DNA from: Clostridia bacterium
Lineage (GTDB): Bacteria; Bacillota; Clostridia; Oscillospirales; Acutalibacteraceae
NCBI GenBank assembly: GCA_900755895.1
Contig: CAAEIG010000241.1
Span: 62,001-126,000 of the forward strand
DNA: 64,000 nucleotides
Direction of reading: 5' to 3'
Shown here: piece by piece, positions 56,431 through 64,000 of the stretch
Layout: each line of letters opens with the position of its first letter
How positions within the stretch are numbered: the stretch's first letter is position 1
The notes under the pieces: model-generated
Seen by the model: the letters and a program-made list of their open reading frames with translations, nothing else
Database searches by the model: none
What the model was told of the DNA's origin: nothing
Translations under genes and position numbers: made by a program

Positions 56431-57349
56431 GAGTTTCCTCACCCCCTTCCGGTGTCACGGACAGGATTGATACCGGCTCTCCCGGCGCCTCCCTGCCAGA
56501 AAGACATACCGCTGTACGAAAAGCTCCTGTCTCCAGCAAAGCACGGCAAAGAGGCCGCTCCCAGAGCCTTTCCGCTTCTCCGTGGACGGACGCCACTAAA
56601 GCCGCTCCCGCTGCGGATGCCCTCCGCACTGCCTCCAAATCACGAGGCGCCAATTCGTCCAGAAAAATCACCTGGGGGGACAGGGTGCGAATTGCCATGT
56701 CCAACCCGGCTTCTTTGGGATACCCCTGAAGCAAATCTGCATTGGGCCCCAGATCAAAACCGCCAAGCTCCCCACGCTCGTCCACCAATGCCACCCGACA
56801 ACTGGCACCAAACCTCCCCATGGACAGGGAGCGCGCCACATCCCGCAGCAATGTGGTTTTACCGCTGGAAGGTGGGCCCACAACGAGCAAACCTTGCTCT
56901 AAGGGAACACCTTCCAAAAACAGCCTGTCCCCGCAGCCGATCACCTGTCTGGGCACACGGTATACCAAGGAGGTCACGTCTCGCACAGAGCGAACCGCAC
57001 CTCCTGCCACTACAGCGGATCCACAGAGTCCCACCCGGCAGTTCTCGCCCAAGCGCACATAGCCTTGGCGAATTTCCTCCTCGTGCCGAAACACGGAGTA
57101 CCCGCAGGCCTGCAAAAACAATTCCCGAAGCTGCTGGGACGTTGTCACAACACCGTCCTCCGCCGCACGTGAGACTCCACCCCGCCTGGTCAGGAACAGC
57201 ACACCCTCCTTTCCACTGATGGAGACCGGCTGGTCCCGCACTACGTGGATATCATACGCCTGGTCTTTCACTCGCTCCGGAATCACCAGAAGCAAGTCCC
57301 GATACAAGGGGATCTGTCTGGCAACATAGTCAAAACCGGAAGGTTCCAT
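56333..57349 (-). CDS. spoIIIAA: Stage III sporulation protein AA, ATPase
   Basis: A 338-residue AAA-type ATPase resembling secretion ATPases, thought to energise the SpoIIIA channel. Walker A is VVGPPSSGKTTLLRD, Walker B is VIFLDEL, and VDERGELGGFDLGPNADLLQ GYPK is a family signature. The last about 35 residues (GRGAHYSQRFACGDVRSGEA to the end) are not conserved and are encoded in the overlap with spoIIIAB. GGAGGGAAGG precedes the ATG at 57349. A SigE-like promoter lies at 57380-57408. Confidence 0.95.
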   Translation of the reverse strand: MEPSGFDYVARQIPLYRDLLLVIPERVKDQAYDIHVVRDQPVSISGKEGVLFLTRRGGVSRAAEDGVVTTSQQLRELFLQACGYSVFRHEEEIRQGYVRLGENCRVGLCGSAVVAGGAVRSVRDVTSLVYRVPRQVIGCGDRLFLEGVPLEQGLLVVGPPSSGKTTLLRDVARSLSMGRFGASCRVALVDERGELGGFDLGPNADLLQGYPKEAGLDMAIRTLSPQVIFLDELAPRDLEAVRRASAAGAALVASVHGEAERLWERPLCRALLETGAFRTAVCLSGREAPGEPVSILSVTPEGGEETLETIGRGAHYSQRFACGDVRSGEAAAPGPSAA

Positions 57350-57379
57350 TGCCTTCCCTCCTTTGTCCAATGGATGTTC

Positions 57380-57408
57380 ATATCTATGGACAGGGTCTGG
57401 AAAATAGA
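57380..57408 (-). promoter_or_regulatory. SigE-like promoter of the spoIIIA operon
   Basis: Minus strand TCTATTT (57408-57402), 13 bases, CATAGATAT (57388-57380). Same -10 and same spacing as before sipL. The spoIIIA operon is a SigE target in Bacillus. Confidence 0.6.
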
Positions 57409-57415
57409 ACAACAT

Positions 57416-57444
57416 AAAAAAGCCCCCGCTAAATTGCGGGGGCT
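57416..57444 (-). terminator. Terminator of the Nudix gene
   Basis: Minus strand AGCCCCCGC / GCGGGGGCT perfect stem, six-base loop, then TTTTTT. Confidence 0.9.
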
Positions 57445-57460
57445 TTCCTCTAGAGACGCA

Positions 57461-57880
57461 TCACGCCTCTTTCATCCGATTGTAATATTGCAAAAAGGAT
57501 TGCAGCACGCTGCGGTCTGTGGCATAAGTGACCAGAGCCAAGGCCTGATCCTGGGGCTCCCAACGAAGCTCCAAAACCTCTTCCGGCTGGGGACGGGCAT
57601 CGTTGGCTTTGACTTTGGCAGCGAAGTAAACCACGTCCTTCATCACGCCGGCTTTGGGTGAATAGGTCACAGTCTCCCGAAAACCAGTATCCAGATCCAC
57701 AGCCAGACCGGTCTCCTCCTGAATCTCCCGGAGAGCCGTTTCCGACTCGGTTTCATTCTTCTCCACATGGCCCTTGGGGAAGGCCCAATGCCCGCCGTTT
57801 CGATGCTTAATCAGCAAAATTTCCGGGCTGCCATCCTCCATACGGTATACTACCGCGCCACAGGATTTTTCTTTTTTCAA
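57461..57880 (-). CDS. Nudix hydrolase, TTG start
   Basis: A 139-residue pyrophosphohydrolase. The Nudix box G-x5-E-x7-REUxEExGU is perfect in GHVEKNETESETALREIQEE TG. The N-terminus KKEKSCGAVVYRMEDG and HWAFPKGH fit the diadenosine-polyphosphate/NTP branch. TTG at 57880 is preferred because AAAGGAG lies eight bases upstream; a GTG six codons earlier sits before that site. The exact substrate is unknown. Confidence 0.88.
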   Translation of the reverse strand: MKKEKSCGAVVYRMEDGSPEILLIKHRNGGHWAFPKGHVEKNETESETALREIQEETGLAVDLDTGFRETVTYSPKAGVMKDVVYFAAKVKANDARPQPEEVLELRWEPQDQALALVTYATDRSVLQSFLQYYNRMKEA

Positions 57881-57904
57881 GGGAACCACTCCTTTCACTG
57901 GGAA

Positions 57905-57943
57905 ATGACAAAGGACCTGCCCGGGCTACCCCAGGCGGGCCCT
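57905..57943 (-). terminator. Weak terminator after galM
   Basis: Minus strand GGGCCCGCC pairs with GGCAGGTCC (one mismatch, one G-U), followed only by TTTG. Confidence 0.45.
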
Positions 57944-57952
57944 TTTATCCGC

Positions 57953-58999
57953 TTACTTTACCGAAAAGCGATACTCTGTGACAGAAGTGAACGGCTTGCC
58001 GGGCTGCAAATACTGGAAGGGGAAGTTCTCGTGATTCACGGAATCCGGATAGTACTGAGTCTCCAGGCACAGGGCAGAATGAGCCTTCATGGGATTGCCG
58101 TCCTTGCCCACCAAGCCAGCGTCGGGCTTGTTGAAGGTATACAGCTGCACGCCGGGCAGATCGGACCAAACTTCCATCACGCGGCCGCTCTCGGGCTCAT
58201 AGGCTTCGGCAAATTTCCGGAAGCCTTCGCCTTCCACGCAGAAGTTGTGGTCAAATCCGCCGTTGAGCTGGATCATAGCGTCATCAGCAAACATATCATC
58301 GCCCAGCTTCTTGGCAGTGGTGAAGTCCAGAGGACCGCCTACCACGGAAGCAATGGTGCCATCGGGGATCAGATCCTGGGAAACAGGAGTGGTCTCCTTG
58401 GCGTTGATGGTCAAATAAGTACCCAGCACATCCTTCTGGGGATCGCCAGTGAGGTTGAAGAAGGAGTGATTGGTGGGGTTGAAGGGAGTTTCCTGATCGC
58501 TCTCAGCATCGTACTGAATGGCCAGGGTATTGTCCTGCTTCAAAGTATAGGTCACCTTCATCTTCAGGTTGCCGGGATATCCCTCATCTCCATCGGGGCT
58601 CTCATAAGTATAGGTGATGGAAGGCTCTGCCTCATCAGCCACCTGGGCATCCCACAGCACCTGGTGATACCCGCCAGGGCCACCGTGCAGAGAGTTGTTC
58701 CCATCGTTCTTGGCCAAAGTGTAGGTCTTGCCGCCCAGTGTAAACTGTGCTCCGCCAATGCGGTTGGCGTAACGGCCCACAAAGGTTCCCTGGTAGTTGG
58801 CGCCAAAATACTCCTCCAGAGTGCGATGACCCAATACCACATCTCCCAGTCTGCCCAGCTTATCCGGCACCAGCAGTTCCACAATACGGCAGCCATAAGG
58901 TGTGGTCACCAGGGTCATACCGTGAGCATTTACCAAAGTGTACAGAGCGACCTCACGGCCGTCAGGCAATGTTCCAAATACAGACTTCTCCACAGACAT
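57953..58999 (-). CDS. galM: Aldose 1-epimerase (mutarotase)
   Basis: A 348-residue enzyme that interconverts alpha and beta anomers of glucose or galactose. NRIGGAQFTLGGKTYTLAKN and LHGGPGGYHQVLWD (His) are followed by NPTNHSFFNLTG (catalytic His) and LCLETQYYPDSVNHENFP (catalytic Glu). Length is typical. It is two bases after glk, with AAGGAGG from the glk end as its ribosome binding site. Confidence 0.94.
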   Translation of the reverse strand: MSVEKSVFGTLPDGREVALYTLVNAHGMTLVTTPYGCRIVELLVPDKLGRLGDVVLGHRTLEEYFGANYQGTFVGRYANRIGGAQFTLGGKTYTLAKNDGNNSLHGGPGGYHQVLWDAQVADEAEPSITYTYESPDGDEGYPGNLKMKVTYTLKQDNTLAIQYDAESDQETPFNPTNHSFFNLTGDPQKDVLGTYLTINAKETTPVSQDLIPDGTIASVVGGPLDFTTAKKLGDDMFADDAMIQLNGGFDHNFCVEGEGFRKFAEAYEPESGRVMEVWSDLPGVQLYTFNKPDAGLVGKDGNPMKAHSALCLETQYYPDSVNHENFPFQYLQPGKPFTSVTEYRFSVK

Positions 59000-59001
59000 G
59001 A

Positions 59002-59958
59002 TTATTCCTCCTTACCCAACAGTGCGGCGCCGATAATGCCCGCATCATTCCCCAGCTCAGCACGGCACACCACCGTCTTTTTGCTGGAATTCATCGCATA
59101 CTGCTCATTCTCCACAAAGGCGCGCACAGGTCCCAGCAGCGTCTCGCCCTCATTGGAGATGCCGCCGCCCACGCACAGGATATCAGGCTGGAAAATGTTG
59201 ATCATGTTGGTGATGCCAACACTGACATATTTGACATAGTCATCCACAATGGCCTGGCCCACAGGGTCTCCCTGACGCATGGCGTCAAAGGCGGTACGGC
59301 CGCTGACCTTGCTCAGGTCGCCGTCCACAAGCTTCCAGATGATGGAATCCTTCGGAGCCTTTTCCATGTGCTCTTTGGTGGTCTTGATCAGACCGGTGGC
59401 AGAAGCATAAGCCTCCCAGCAGCCCTTACGGCCGCAAGTACAGGGACGACCATCCACCTGAATGACGGTATGACCCAACTCAGCTCCGGCAAAATTGCTG
59501 CCGGAATAGATCTTATGGTTGATGATCACGCCGCCGCCTACACCGGTGCCCAGAGTAATGGCAACCGCATTGTCCGCACCCTTCAGTGCACCGGCAACAT
59601 ATTCGCCGTAAGCCGCTGCATTGGCATCGTTCTCCATCACTACACGCTTGCCGTCCAGGCGGTCAGAGAGCATCTGGCCCAGAGGAGTGTAAGAGAAAGG
59701 CAGATTGTTGGCAAACTCGATCATACCGCTGGCGCGATTGACCGTTCCGGGAGAGCCCAGGCCCACCCAGGGCACATCATCCAGGGTCAGACCAGCATTT
59801 TTCAGAGCTTCCTTTGCAGTGGCAGCCATGGCGTCCGCTACCTGCTCCGGGCTGTCCACCTGGGTCTTGGAAGTTGCCCTGGCAATAATCTTCATGTTCT
59901 CGTCAACGATTCCGACGGCGATATTGGTGCCGCCTAAGTCGATTCCAAGGTAATGCAT
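59002..59958 (-). CDS. glk: ROK family glucokinase
   Basis: A 318-residue sugar kinase. LGIDLGGTNIAVGIVDE is the phosphate loop, ENDANAAAYGEY holds the catalytic Asp, and the ROK zinc motif is HTVIQVDGRPCTCGRKGCWE. AAAGGAGC precedes the ATG at 59958. With galM it forms a glucose-entry operon. Glucokinase is the most likely role of this ROK subgroup, but N-acetyl sugars are possible. Confidence 0.9.
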   Translation of the reverse strand: MHYLGIDLGGTNIAVGIVDENMKIIARATSKTQVDSPEQVADAMAATAKEALKNAGLTLDDVPWVGLGSPGTVNRASGMIEFANNLPFSYTPLGQMLSDRLDGKRVVMENDANAAAYGEYVAGALKGADNAVAITLGTGVGGGVIINHKIYSGSNFAGAELGHTVIQVDGRPCTCGRKGCWEAYASATGLIKTTKEHMEKAPKDSIIWKLVDGDLSKVSGRTAFDAMRQGDPVGQAIVDDYVKYVSVGITNMINIFQPDILCVGGGISNEGETLLGPVRAFVENEQYAMNSSKKTVVCRAELGNDAGIIGAALLGKEE

Positions 59959-60008
59959 AAAACATGCTCCTTTGTGCAAAAATTCTGGGTACTCCCCAAT
60001 TAACTTTA

Positions 60009-60038
60009 AGTATACTATAGATTGGTGACAAATGTAAA
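60009..60038 (-). promoter_or_regulatory. glk-galM promoter
   Basis: Minus strand TTTACA (60038-60033), 18 bases, TATACT (60014-60009). Confidence 0.6.
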
Positions 60039-60082
60039 TGTTTTCTGCAAAATATTTTGGCCTTTTTTGCGTCGCTCTCCCC

Positions 60083-60111
60083 TTGCTTTTCCTCTGTTGT
60101 TGTGATAACAT
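60083..60111 (+). promoter_or_regulatory. Probable tRNA-Leu promoter
   Basis: TTGCTT (60083-60088), 17 bases, TAACAT (60106-60111), 15 bases before the mature tRNA end. Confidence 0.4.
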
Positions 60112-60126
60112 ATATGGGATAGATTT

Positions 60127-60213
60127 GCCGCTATGGTGAAATTGGCAGACACAAGGGACTTAAAATCCCTCGGTAGAAATACCGTACCGGTTCAAGTCCG
60201 GTTGGCGGCACCA
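60127..60213 (+). tRNA. tRNA-Leu (anticodon TAA)
   Basis: An 87-base class II tRNA. Acceptor GCCGCTA pairs with TGGCGGC, the anticodon loop CTTAAAA sits on an AGGGA/TCCCT stem and reads TAA, a long variable arm follows, and the T arm contains GGTTCAAGTCC. CCA is encoded. Reads UUA codons. Confidence 0.96.
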
Positions 60214-60229
60214 GCGAGTTTTTCGCCGG

Positions 60230-60262
60230 AAAGCGCACCTCTTTTTAGGGGTGCGCTTTTTC
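60230..60262 (+). terminator. Terminator of the tRNA-Leu gene
   Basis: AAGCGCACCTC / GGGGTGCGCTT stem (one wobble) followed by TTTTT. Confidence 0.85.
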
Positions 60263-60501
60263 TATGCCTGTTTCAAAAGGGAAGGGACGGCGCAGCTTTT
60301 CAGCCAAAACCGTCCCTTACGGAAAGAAATGAGAAACTCACTTATAATCAAAGTATTCACAATCGCCGAAACAAAATTGACAAAACGCCCTTTGGAAATC
60401 AGGTATCGTTTCGCTTAGTTGTATTTTACCACATTTTTTGAAAATCGCAAGGGTTTTGTCGACAATTTTATTAAAATTTTGATAAAAGCTCCTACACAAG
60501 C
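60263..60501. other. AT-rich intergenic stretch without recognisable gene
   Basis: No coding frame with a ribosome binding site is seen. It holds a 9-bp stem with a 9-base match, AAGGGACGG (60292-60300) and CCGTCCCTT (60310-60318), and AT-rich short palindromes such as TTGTCGACAA near 60456. Nothing assigns a role. Confidence 0.5.
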
Positions 60502-60537
60502 AAAAAACCCGCGATTCTTCTCGCGGGTTTTCTTTTT
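60502..60537 (-). terminator. Terminator of the FGGY kinase gene
   Basis: AACCCGCGA / TCGCGGGTT stem with a short loop; TTTTTT on the minus strand after the kinase stop. T-rich also on the plus strand. Confidence 0.85.
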
Positions 60538-60547
60538 TCATAGTTAT

Positions 60548-61882
60548 TCACGACAGTCCCAACCACTCCGTCAGTGAAAGTCTCTCCACAGCCGCAAGAG
60601 CACTGACAGCCGCTCCAAACGCAGCCTCTTCCTGATTGTCTACCAGAGCAACCGGCATTTGAAAACGCTCTTCCAATGCTCGGCGAAGAGCGGGATTACG
60701 ACGAGCTCCATTTCCAGAACAGGCCAGATATCCACGAGAGATTCCTGTACCCTGGCAAATTACCTGATAGAGTTCAACCAGCTCCTCCGCCATACCGTTT
60801 AGCACTCCGCGAATCAGGCTGACAGGATGAAAATTGCTCACGCGAATCCCCTGAATCCCACCAGCTTCATCAGGGTTCTCCCGGGTACCAGCAAAGGTGG
60901 TTTTCACCTGCCACCCCTCTCGGGAAGTATCCTCCAACAGTCTTGCCATGACATCGTACTGGGGAACGTCAGGCGCCCCTGCCGCCACAGCGTACTCCCG
61001 GAAAAAGCCCTCCAAAGCGGCATAGGCAGCACCGCCACACAAAGTCGCCCCTACCAGCAGAAAACTTCCCCCCAAGAAGGGACGAGCTTCAATCCCAGGG
61101 CCTTCAAACGCTTTGGGTGACCAAACTGAGATCTGCCCTCCCGTGCCAAAATTTGCCAAAACAGTCTCCCCTGCTCGGCGCACGGATCCCAAAAAGCTGG
61201 CTTGGTTGTCACCCAAGGACACGCTGACCGAAATCCCACGGTACGTTCCCAGAAGTTCCAGCTCCTGGGTAACCTGGGGGAACAAGCCAGGATCCATGCC
61301 CAGTTCCCGGATGGCTTCCTCTTGGAACGCCATAGCTTCCCGGTCAAACAAGCCTAGGCTAGCCGCTTGACTGCTGTGGATCAATGGCGTCTTTCTTCCG
61401 GTGAGATACATTCCCACATAGTCTGCAATGGTACAGAAAGACACTGCCTCCTGAGGAACCAAATGATTCTTGACATTATACAAGTGGGTCACAGCTCCAT
61501 AGCCTGGTGCTGCGTAGAGTCCCTGCTCGCTCAACTGCTGGCTGAGACTCTTTCCTTGGTCGTCCAGCAGACCGCCTCGACCATCCTGCCACGTATATAG
61601 TGGACTGACTGCCTTGCCTTCCCCATTCACATACACAATGCCATGCATCTGCCCTGTCAGGCCAATGGAGACCACATCTGAATATTTCTTGAGGAGCTCC
61701 TCCAAAACCGGCAGAATCCGAGACAGGATCACCTCCGTATCTTGGACTCGCTCCCACGAAAAGCTCGTCTTGAGAAAGCTTCCATTCTCCAACGTTCGCT
61801 TTTCTATAACCTGAGGGTTCTCGCCATCAACCAGATTCATGCTGACTGTTGTTGTGCCAATGTCAATCCCGATGCTTTTCAT
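60548..61882 (-). CDS. FGGY family carbohydrate kinase, sedoheptulokinase-like
   Basis: A 444-residue sugar kinase. MKSIGIDIGTTTVSMNLVD is the phosphate loop, and LTGQMHGIVYVN and SPLYTWQDGRG match the sedoheptulokinase branch. SLGDNQASFLGS contains the catalytic Asp, and ACSGNGARRNPALRRAL is the adenosine loop. AAGGAGG lies eight bases before the ATG at 61882; 11 upstream codons are open but lack support. Likely product is a ketose phosphate feeding the pentose pathway. Substrate assignment is tentative. Confidence 0.8.
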   Translation of the reverse strand: MKSIGIDIGTTTVSMNLVDGENPQVIEKRTLENGSFLKTSFSWERVQDTEVILSRILPVLEELLKKYSDVVSIGLTGQMHGIVYVNGEGKAVSPLYTWQDGRGGLLDDQGKSLSQQLSEQGLYAAPGYGAVTHLYNVKNHLVPQEAVSFCTIADYVGMYLTGRKTPLIHSSQAASLGLFDREAMAFQEEAIRELGMDPGLFPQVTQELELLGTYRGISVSVSLGDNQASFLGSVRRAGETVLANFGTGGQISVWSPKAFEGPGIEARPFLGGSFLLVGATLCGGAAYAALEGFFREYAVAAGAPDVPQYDVMARLLEDTSREGWQVKTTFAGTRENPDEAGGIQGIRVSNFHPVSLIRGVLNGMAEELVELYQVICQGTGISRGYLACSGNGARRNPALRRALEERFQMPVALVDNQEEAAFGAAVSALAAVERLSLTEWLGLS

Positions 61883-61948
61883 AAGTCTTCCTCCTTCGGG
61901 CTTTTGGAGCTTCATTATAACGACGGACCCAACTGATTGTCAAGGCGC

Positions 61949-61984
61949 AAAAAAGCCCCCGGCAAAAAGCCAGGGGCCATTTTT
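61949..61984 (-). terminator. groEL terminator
   Basis: Minus strand GCCCCTGGC / GCCGGGGGC stem (one mismatch), five-base loop, then TTTTTT. Confidence 0.85.
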
Positions 61985-62009
61985 TGCAAAGACGTTCTTT
62001 AAGCGGGAA

Positions 62010-63635
62010 TTAGTACATGCCGCCCATGTCGCCGGCTGCGGGAGCTGCAGGAGCAGGCTCCTTAATATCAGCAACCAGGGACTCAGTGGTCAGGATGGTG
62101 GAGGCCACAGAGGAGGCGTTCTGCAGAGCGGAACGGGTCACCTTGGTGGGATCCACAATGCCGGCCTGGATCATATCCTGGAACTCGCCAGTGAGAGCAT
62201 TGTAGCCGTAGCCAACCTTCTGGCTGTTCTTCAGCTGCTCCACAATGACGGAGCCCTCGATACCAGCGTTGATGGCGATCTGACGCACGGGCTCCTCCAG
62301 AGCCTTCAGCACGATGGAAGCGCCGGTCTTCTCGTCACCCTCAGCAGTATCCACATAGGCCTTCACAGCGGGGATTGCATCAATCAGAGCAGTACCGCCG
62401 CCAGCAACGATACCCTCTTCCACAGCGGCCTTGGTAGCAGCCAGAGCATCCTCGATACGCAGCTTCTTTTCCTTCATCTCGATCTCAGTGGCAGCACCCA
62501 CCTTGATAACGGCCACGCCGCCAGCCAACTTAGCCAAACGCTCCTGGAGCTTCTCCTTGTCGAACTCGGAGCTGGTGGTCTCGATCTGACCACGGATCTG
62601 GCCAACGCGAGCCTTGATATCCTCGCTGTTGCCAGCGCCGTCCACAATGATGGTGTTCTCTTTGTCCACCTTCACCTGACGGGCATGGCCCAGCTGGGTC
62701 ACCTGAGTGTCCTTCAGCTCCAGGCCCAGCTCCTCGGAGATCACCTGGCCGCCAGTCAGGATGGCGATATCCTGCAGCATCTCCTTGCGGCGATCGCCAA
62801 AGCCGGGAGCCTTGACGGCAACACAAGTGAAGGTGCCACGCAGCTTGTTGAGGATCAGAGTGGTCAGAGCTTCGCCTTCCACGTCCTCAGCGATGATCAG
62901 CAGCTTCTTGCCGGACTGGACAACCTGCTCCAGCAAGGGGAGAATCTCCTGAATGTTGGAGATCTTCTTATCGGTGATCAGGATATAGGGATCATCCAGC
63001 TCAGCCACCATCTTGTCAGTATCGGTAGCCATATAGGGGGTGATGTAGCCCCGGTCAAACATCATGCCTTCCACGACCTCGCTGTAGGTCTCGGCAGTCT
63101 TGGACTCTTCCACAGTGATGACACCATCGGAAGTGACCTTCTCCATGGCGTCAGCAATCAACTGACCAATCTCATCGCTGGCGGAGGAAACAGCCGCAAC
63201 ACGGGCAATATCCTTGGTGCCGTCCACCTTGTGAGAGTTCTTCTCAATGGCTTCCACAGCAACCTGGGTGGCCTTCTGTACGCCGCCGCGAAGGATCATG
63301 GGGTTGGCGCCAGCGGTGACATTCTTCATGCCCTCACGCACCAGAGCCTGTGCCAGCAGAGTAGCAGTGGTAGTGCCGTCACCAGCAATATCGTTGGTCT
63401 TGGTGGCAACTTCCTTCACCAGCTGAGCACCCATGTTCTCAAAGGGATCCTCCAGCTCCACTTCCTTGGCGATGGTAACACCGTCGTTGGTGATCAGCGG
63501 AGCGCCAAACTTCTTATCCAACACCACATTGCGGCCCTTCGGTCCCAGGGTGATCTTCACGGTATCTGCCAGCTGATTGACGCCGCTCAGAAGAGCTTTG
63601 CGAGCGTCCTCACCATAGATGATTTTCTTAGCCAT
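62010..63635 (-). CDS. groL: Chaperonin GroEL, 60 kDa
   Basis: A 541-residue chaperonin subunit of the 14-mer folding chamber. MAKKIIYGEDARKALLSGVN, LGPKGRNVVLDKKFGAP, AGDGTTTATLLAQALVREG (nucleotide site with catalytic Asp) and EEGIVAGGGTALI are hallmark segments. It ends with the flexible tail PAAPAAGDMGGMY. AAAGGATTTGACAT lies before the ATG. groES lies upstream, 65 bases away, in the same operon. Confidence 0.98.
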   Translation of the reverse strand: MAKKIIYGEDARKALLSGVNQLADTVKITLGPKGRNVVLDKKFGAPLITNDGVTIAKEVELEDPFENMGAQLVKEVATKTNDIAGDGTTTATLLAQALVREGMKNVTAGANPMILRGGVQKATQVAVEAIEKNSHKVDGTKDIARVAAVSSASDEIGQLIADAMEKVTSDGVITVEESKTAETYSEVVEGMMFDRGYITPYMATDTDKMVAELDDPYILITDKKISNIQEILPLLEQVVQSGKKLLIIAEDVEGEALTTLILNKLRGTFTCVAVKAPGFGDRRKEMLQDIAILTGGQVISEELGLELKDTQVTQLGHARQVKVDKENTIIVDGAGNSEDIKARVGQIRGQIETTSSEFDKEKLQERLAKLAGGVAVIKVGAATEIEMKEKKLRIEDALAATKAAVEEGIVAGGGTALIDAIPAVKAYVDTAEGDEKTGASIVLKALEEPVRQIAINAGIEGSVIVEQLKNSQKVGYGYNALTGEFQDMIQAGIVDPTKVTRSALQNASSVASTILTTESLVADIKEPAPAAPAAGDMGGMY

Positions 63636-63700
63636 AGTATGTCAAATCCTTTCTTCACTCAATTTTAAACTGTATAAAGAACGGGATGAATTCTCTCGTT

Positions 63701-63985
63701 TTATTCCACCACTGCCAGAACGTCGCTCTGACGCACGATGGTGTACTCCTCGCCATCTGCCTTCACTTCGGTGCCGCTGTACTTGGCACAGATAACACGG
63801 TCACCTTCCTTCAGGTACATCTTCACTTCCTTGCCGTCCACTTCACCGCCGGGGCCCACTGCAATTACACGGGCAATCTGGGGCTTCTCCTGAGCTTTGG
63901 CTGCCAGCACAATGCCGCTCTTAGTGGTCTCTTCTGCCTCTTCAGCCTTGATCAGCACTCTGTCAAAAAGGGGTTTAATGGTCAT
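63701..63985 (-). CDS. groS: Co-chaperonin GroES, 10 kDa
   Basis: A 94-residue lid of the GroEL chamber. MTIKPLFDRVLIKAEEAEE TTKSGIVL contains the mobile loop (TKSGIVL), and VGPGGEVDGKEVKMYLKEGD RVICAKYSGTEVKADGEEYT is the beta-barrel roof. Complete. The upstream region, where a CIRCE operator would be expected, is cut off 15 bases beyond the start codon. Confidence 0.98.
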   Translation of the reverse strand: MTIKPLFDRVLIKAEEAEETTKSGIVLAAKAQEKPQIARVIAVGPGGEVDGKEVKMYLKEGDRVICAKYSGTEVKADGEEYTIVRQSDVLAVVE

Positions 63986-64000
63986 GATACAACACCTGGG

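Noticed and set aside
57767..59239. Plus-strand open frame of 490 codons over the Nudix gene and galM
   Set aside because: Antisense shadow of two well-supported genes; no motif and no ribosome binding site.
60133..60441. Plus-strand frame of 102 codons starting in the tRNA
   Set aside because: Its first 27 codons are the tRNA-Leu itself and it runs through the terminator.
60440..60500. AT-rich palindromes considered as a replication or attachment site
   Set aside because: No DnaA-box cluster, no integrase and no direct repeat of the tRNA 3' end were found nearby.
61839..63668. Long plus-strand open frame (609 codons) over groEL
   Set aside because: It is antisense to groEL, which has complete conserved motifs. 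The translated sequence is low-complexity and lacks a ribosome binding site.

Overview
The window (about 55 percent GC by eye) comes from a chromosome of a spore-forming, Gram-positive member of the Clostridia, most likely the Oscillospiraceae/Ruminococcaceae. The evidence is a full spoIIIAA-AH operon, spoIVA, sipL, a spoVM-like gene, gerW/ytfI and ytvI, the Firmicute order yicC-remA-gmk-rpoZ-priA-def-fmt-rsmB-rlmN-prpC-prkC-rsgA-thiN, a class A RNase P RNA, SigA promoters of TTGACA-N17-TATAAT type and strong AGGAGG ribosome binding sites. Species cannot be fixed from the sequence. I saw no insertion sequence, prophage, CRISPR array or rRNA.

Layout. 1-6 kb: a TSCPD protein cut by the window edge, an HD-domain/ABC exporter operon, a YitT protein and a sugar isomerase/oxidoreductase pair. 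6-16 kb: nitroreductase, an autoregulated PadR/HAAS pair, rnpB, nicotinate phosphoribosyltransferase, a small XRE regulator, YtvI, an aminotransferase, a PurF-like protein without the glutaminase nucleophile, and a MarR/YczE-like pair. 16-24 kb: yajC-tgt, the csoR-copA copper operon, an Fe-S aldo/keto reductase, and a lipoprotein/nuclease cluster. 24-28 kb: a probable mother-cell sporulation operon, sipL-spoIVA-small membrane protein-M50 protease, directly downstream of spoVM. 28-41 kb: the long housekeeping operon from yicC down to spoVM. 41-47 kb: M50 protease-scpA-scpB-ytfI-gerW-dacB-like-rluB-GNAT-like. 47-57 kb: rpmB, then nusB-tsaD paralog-xseA-xseB-ispA-rluA family-phospholipase, then spoIIIA. 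57-64 kb: Nudix, galM-glk, tRNA-Leu, a sedoheptulokinase-like kinase, groEL and groES.

How the genes connect. The sporulation genes cover engulfment-stage signalling (spoIIIA), the coat basement layer (SpoVM, SpoIVA, SipL) and a possible SpoIVFB-like sigma-factor protease. The sipL and spoIIIA upstream regions carry the same SigE-like -10 element. The long operon joins RNA processing, nucleotide supply, replication restart, protein maturation, rRNA methylation, Ser/Thr phosphorylation and ribosome assembly.

Most interesting points: the PurF paralog that loses the glutaminase residues but keeps PRPP-binding and Fe-S-type cysteines; a CopA with a C-terminal CopZ domain that has its own internal ribosome binding site and ATG; linkage of spoVM, sipL and spoIVA; a probable CTG start for scpB; a MerR-type 19-bp-spacer promoter before the aldo/keto reductase; and a promoter-plus-hairpin leader before tgt that looks like an attenuator.
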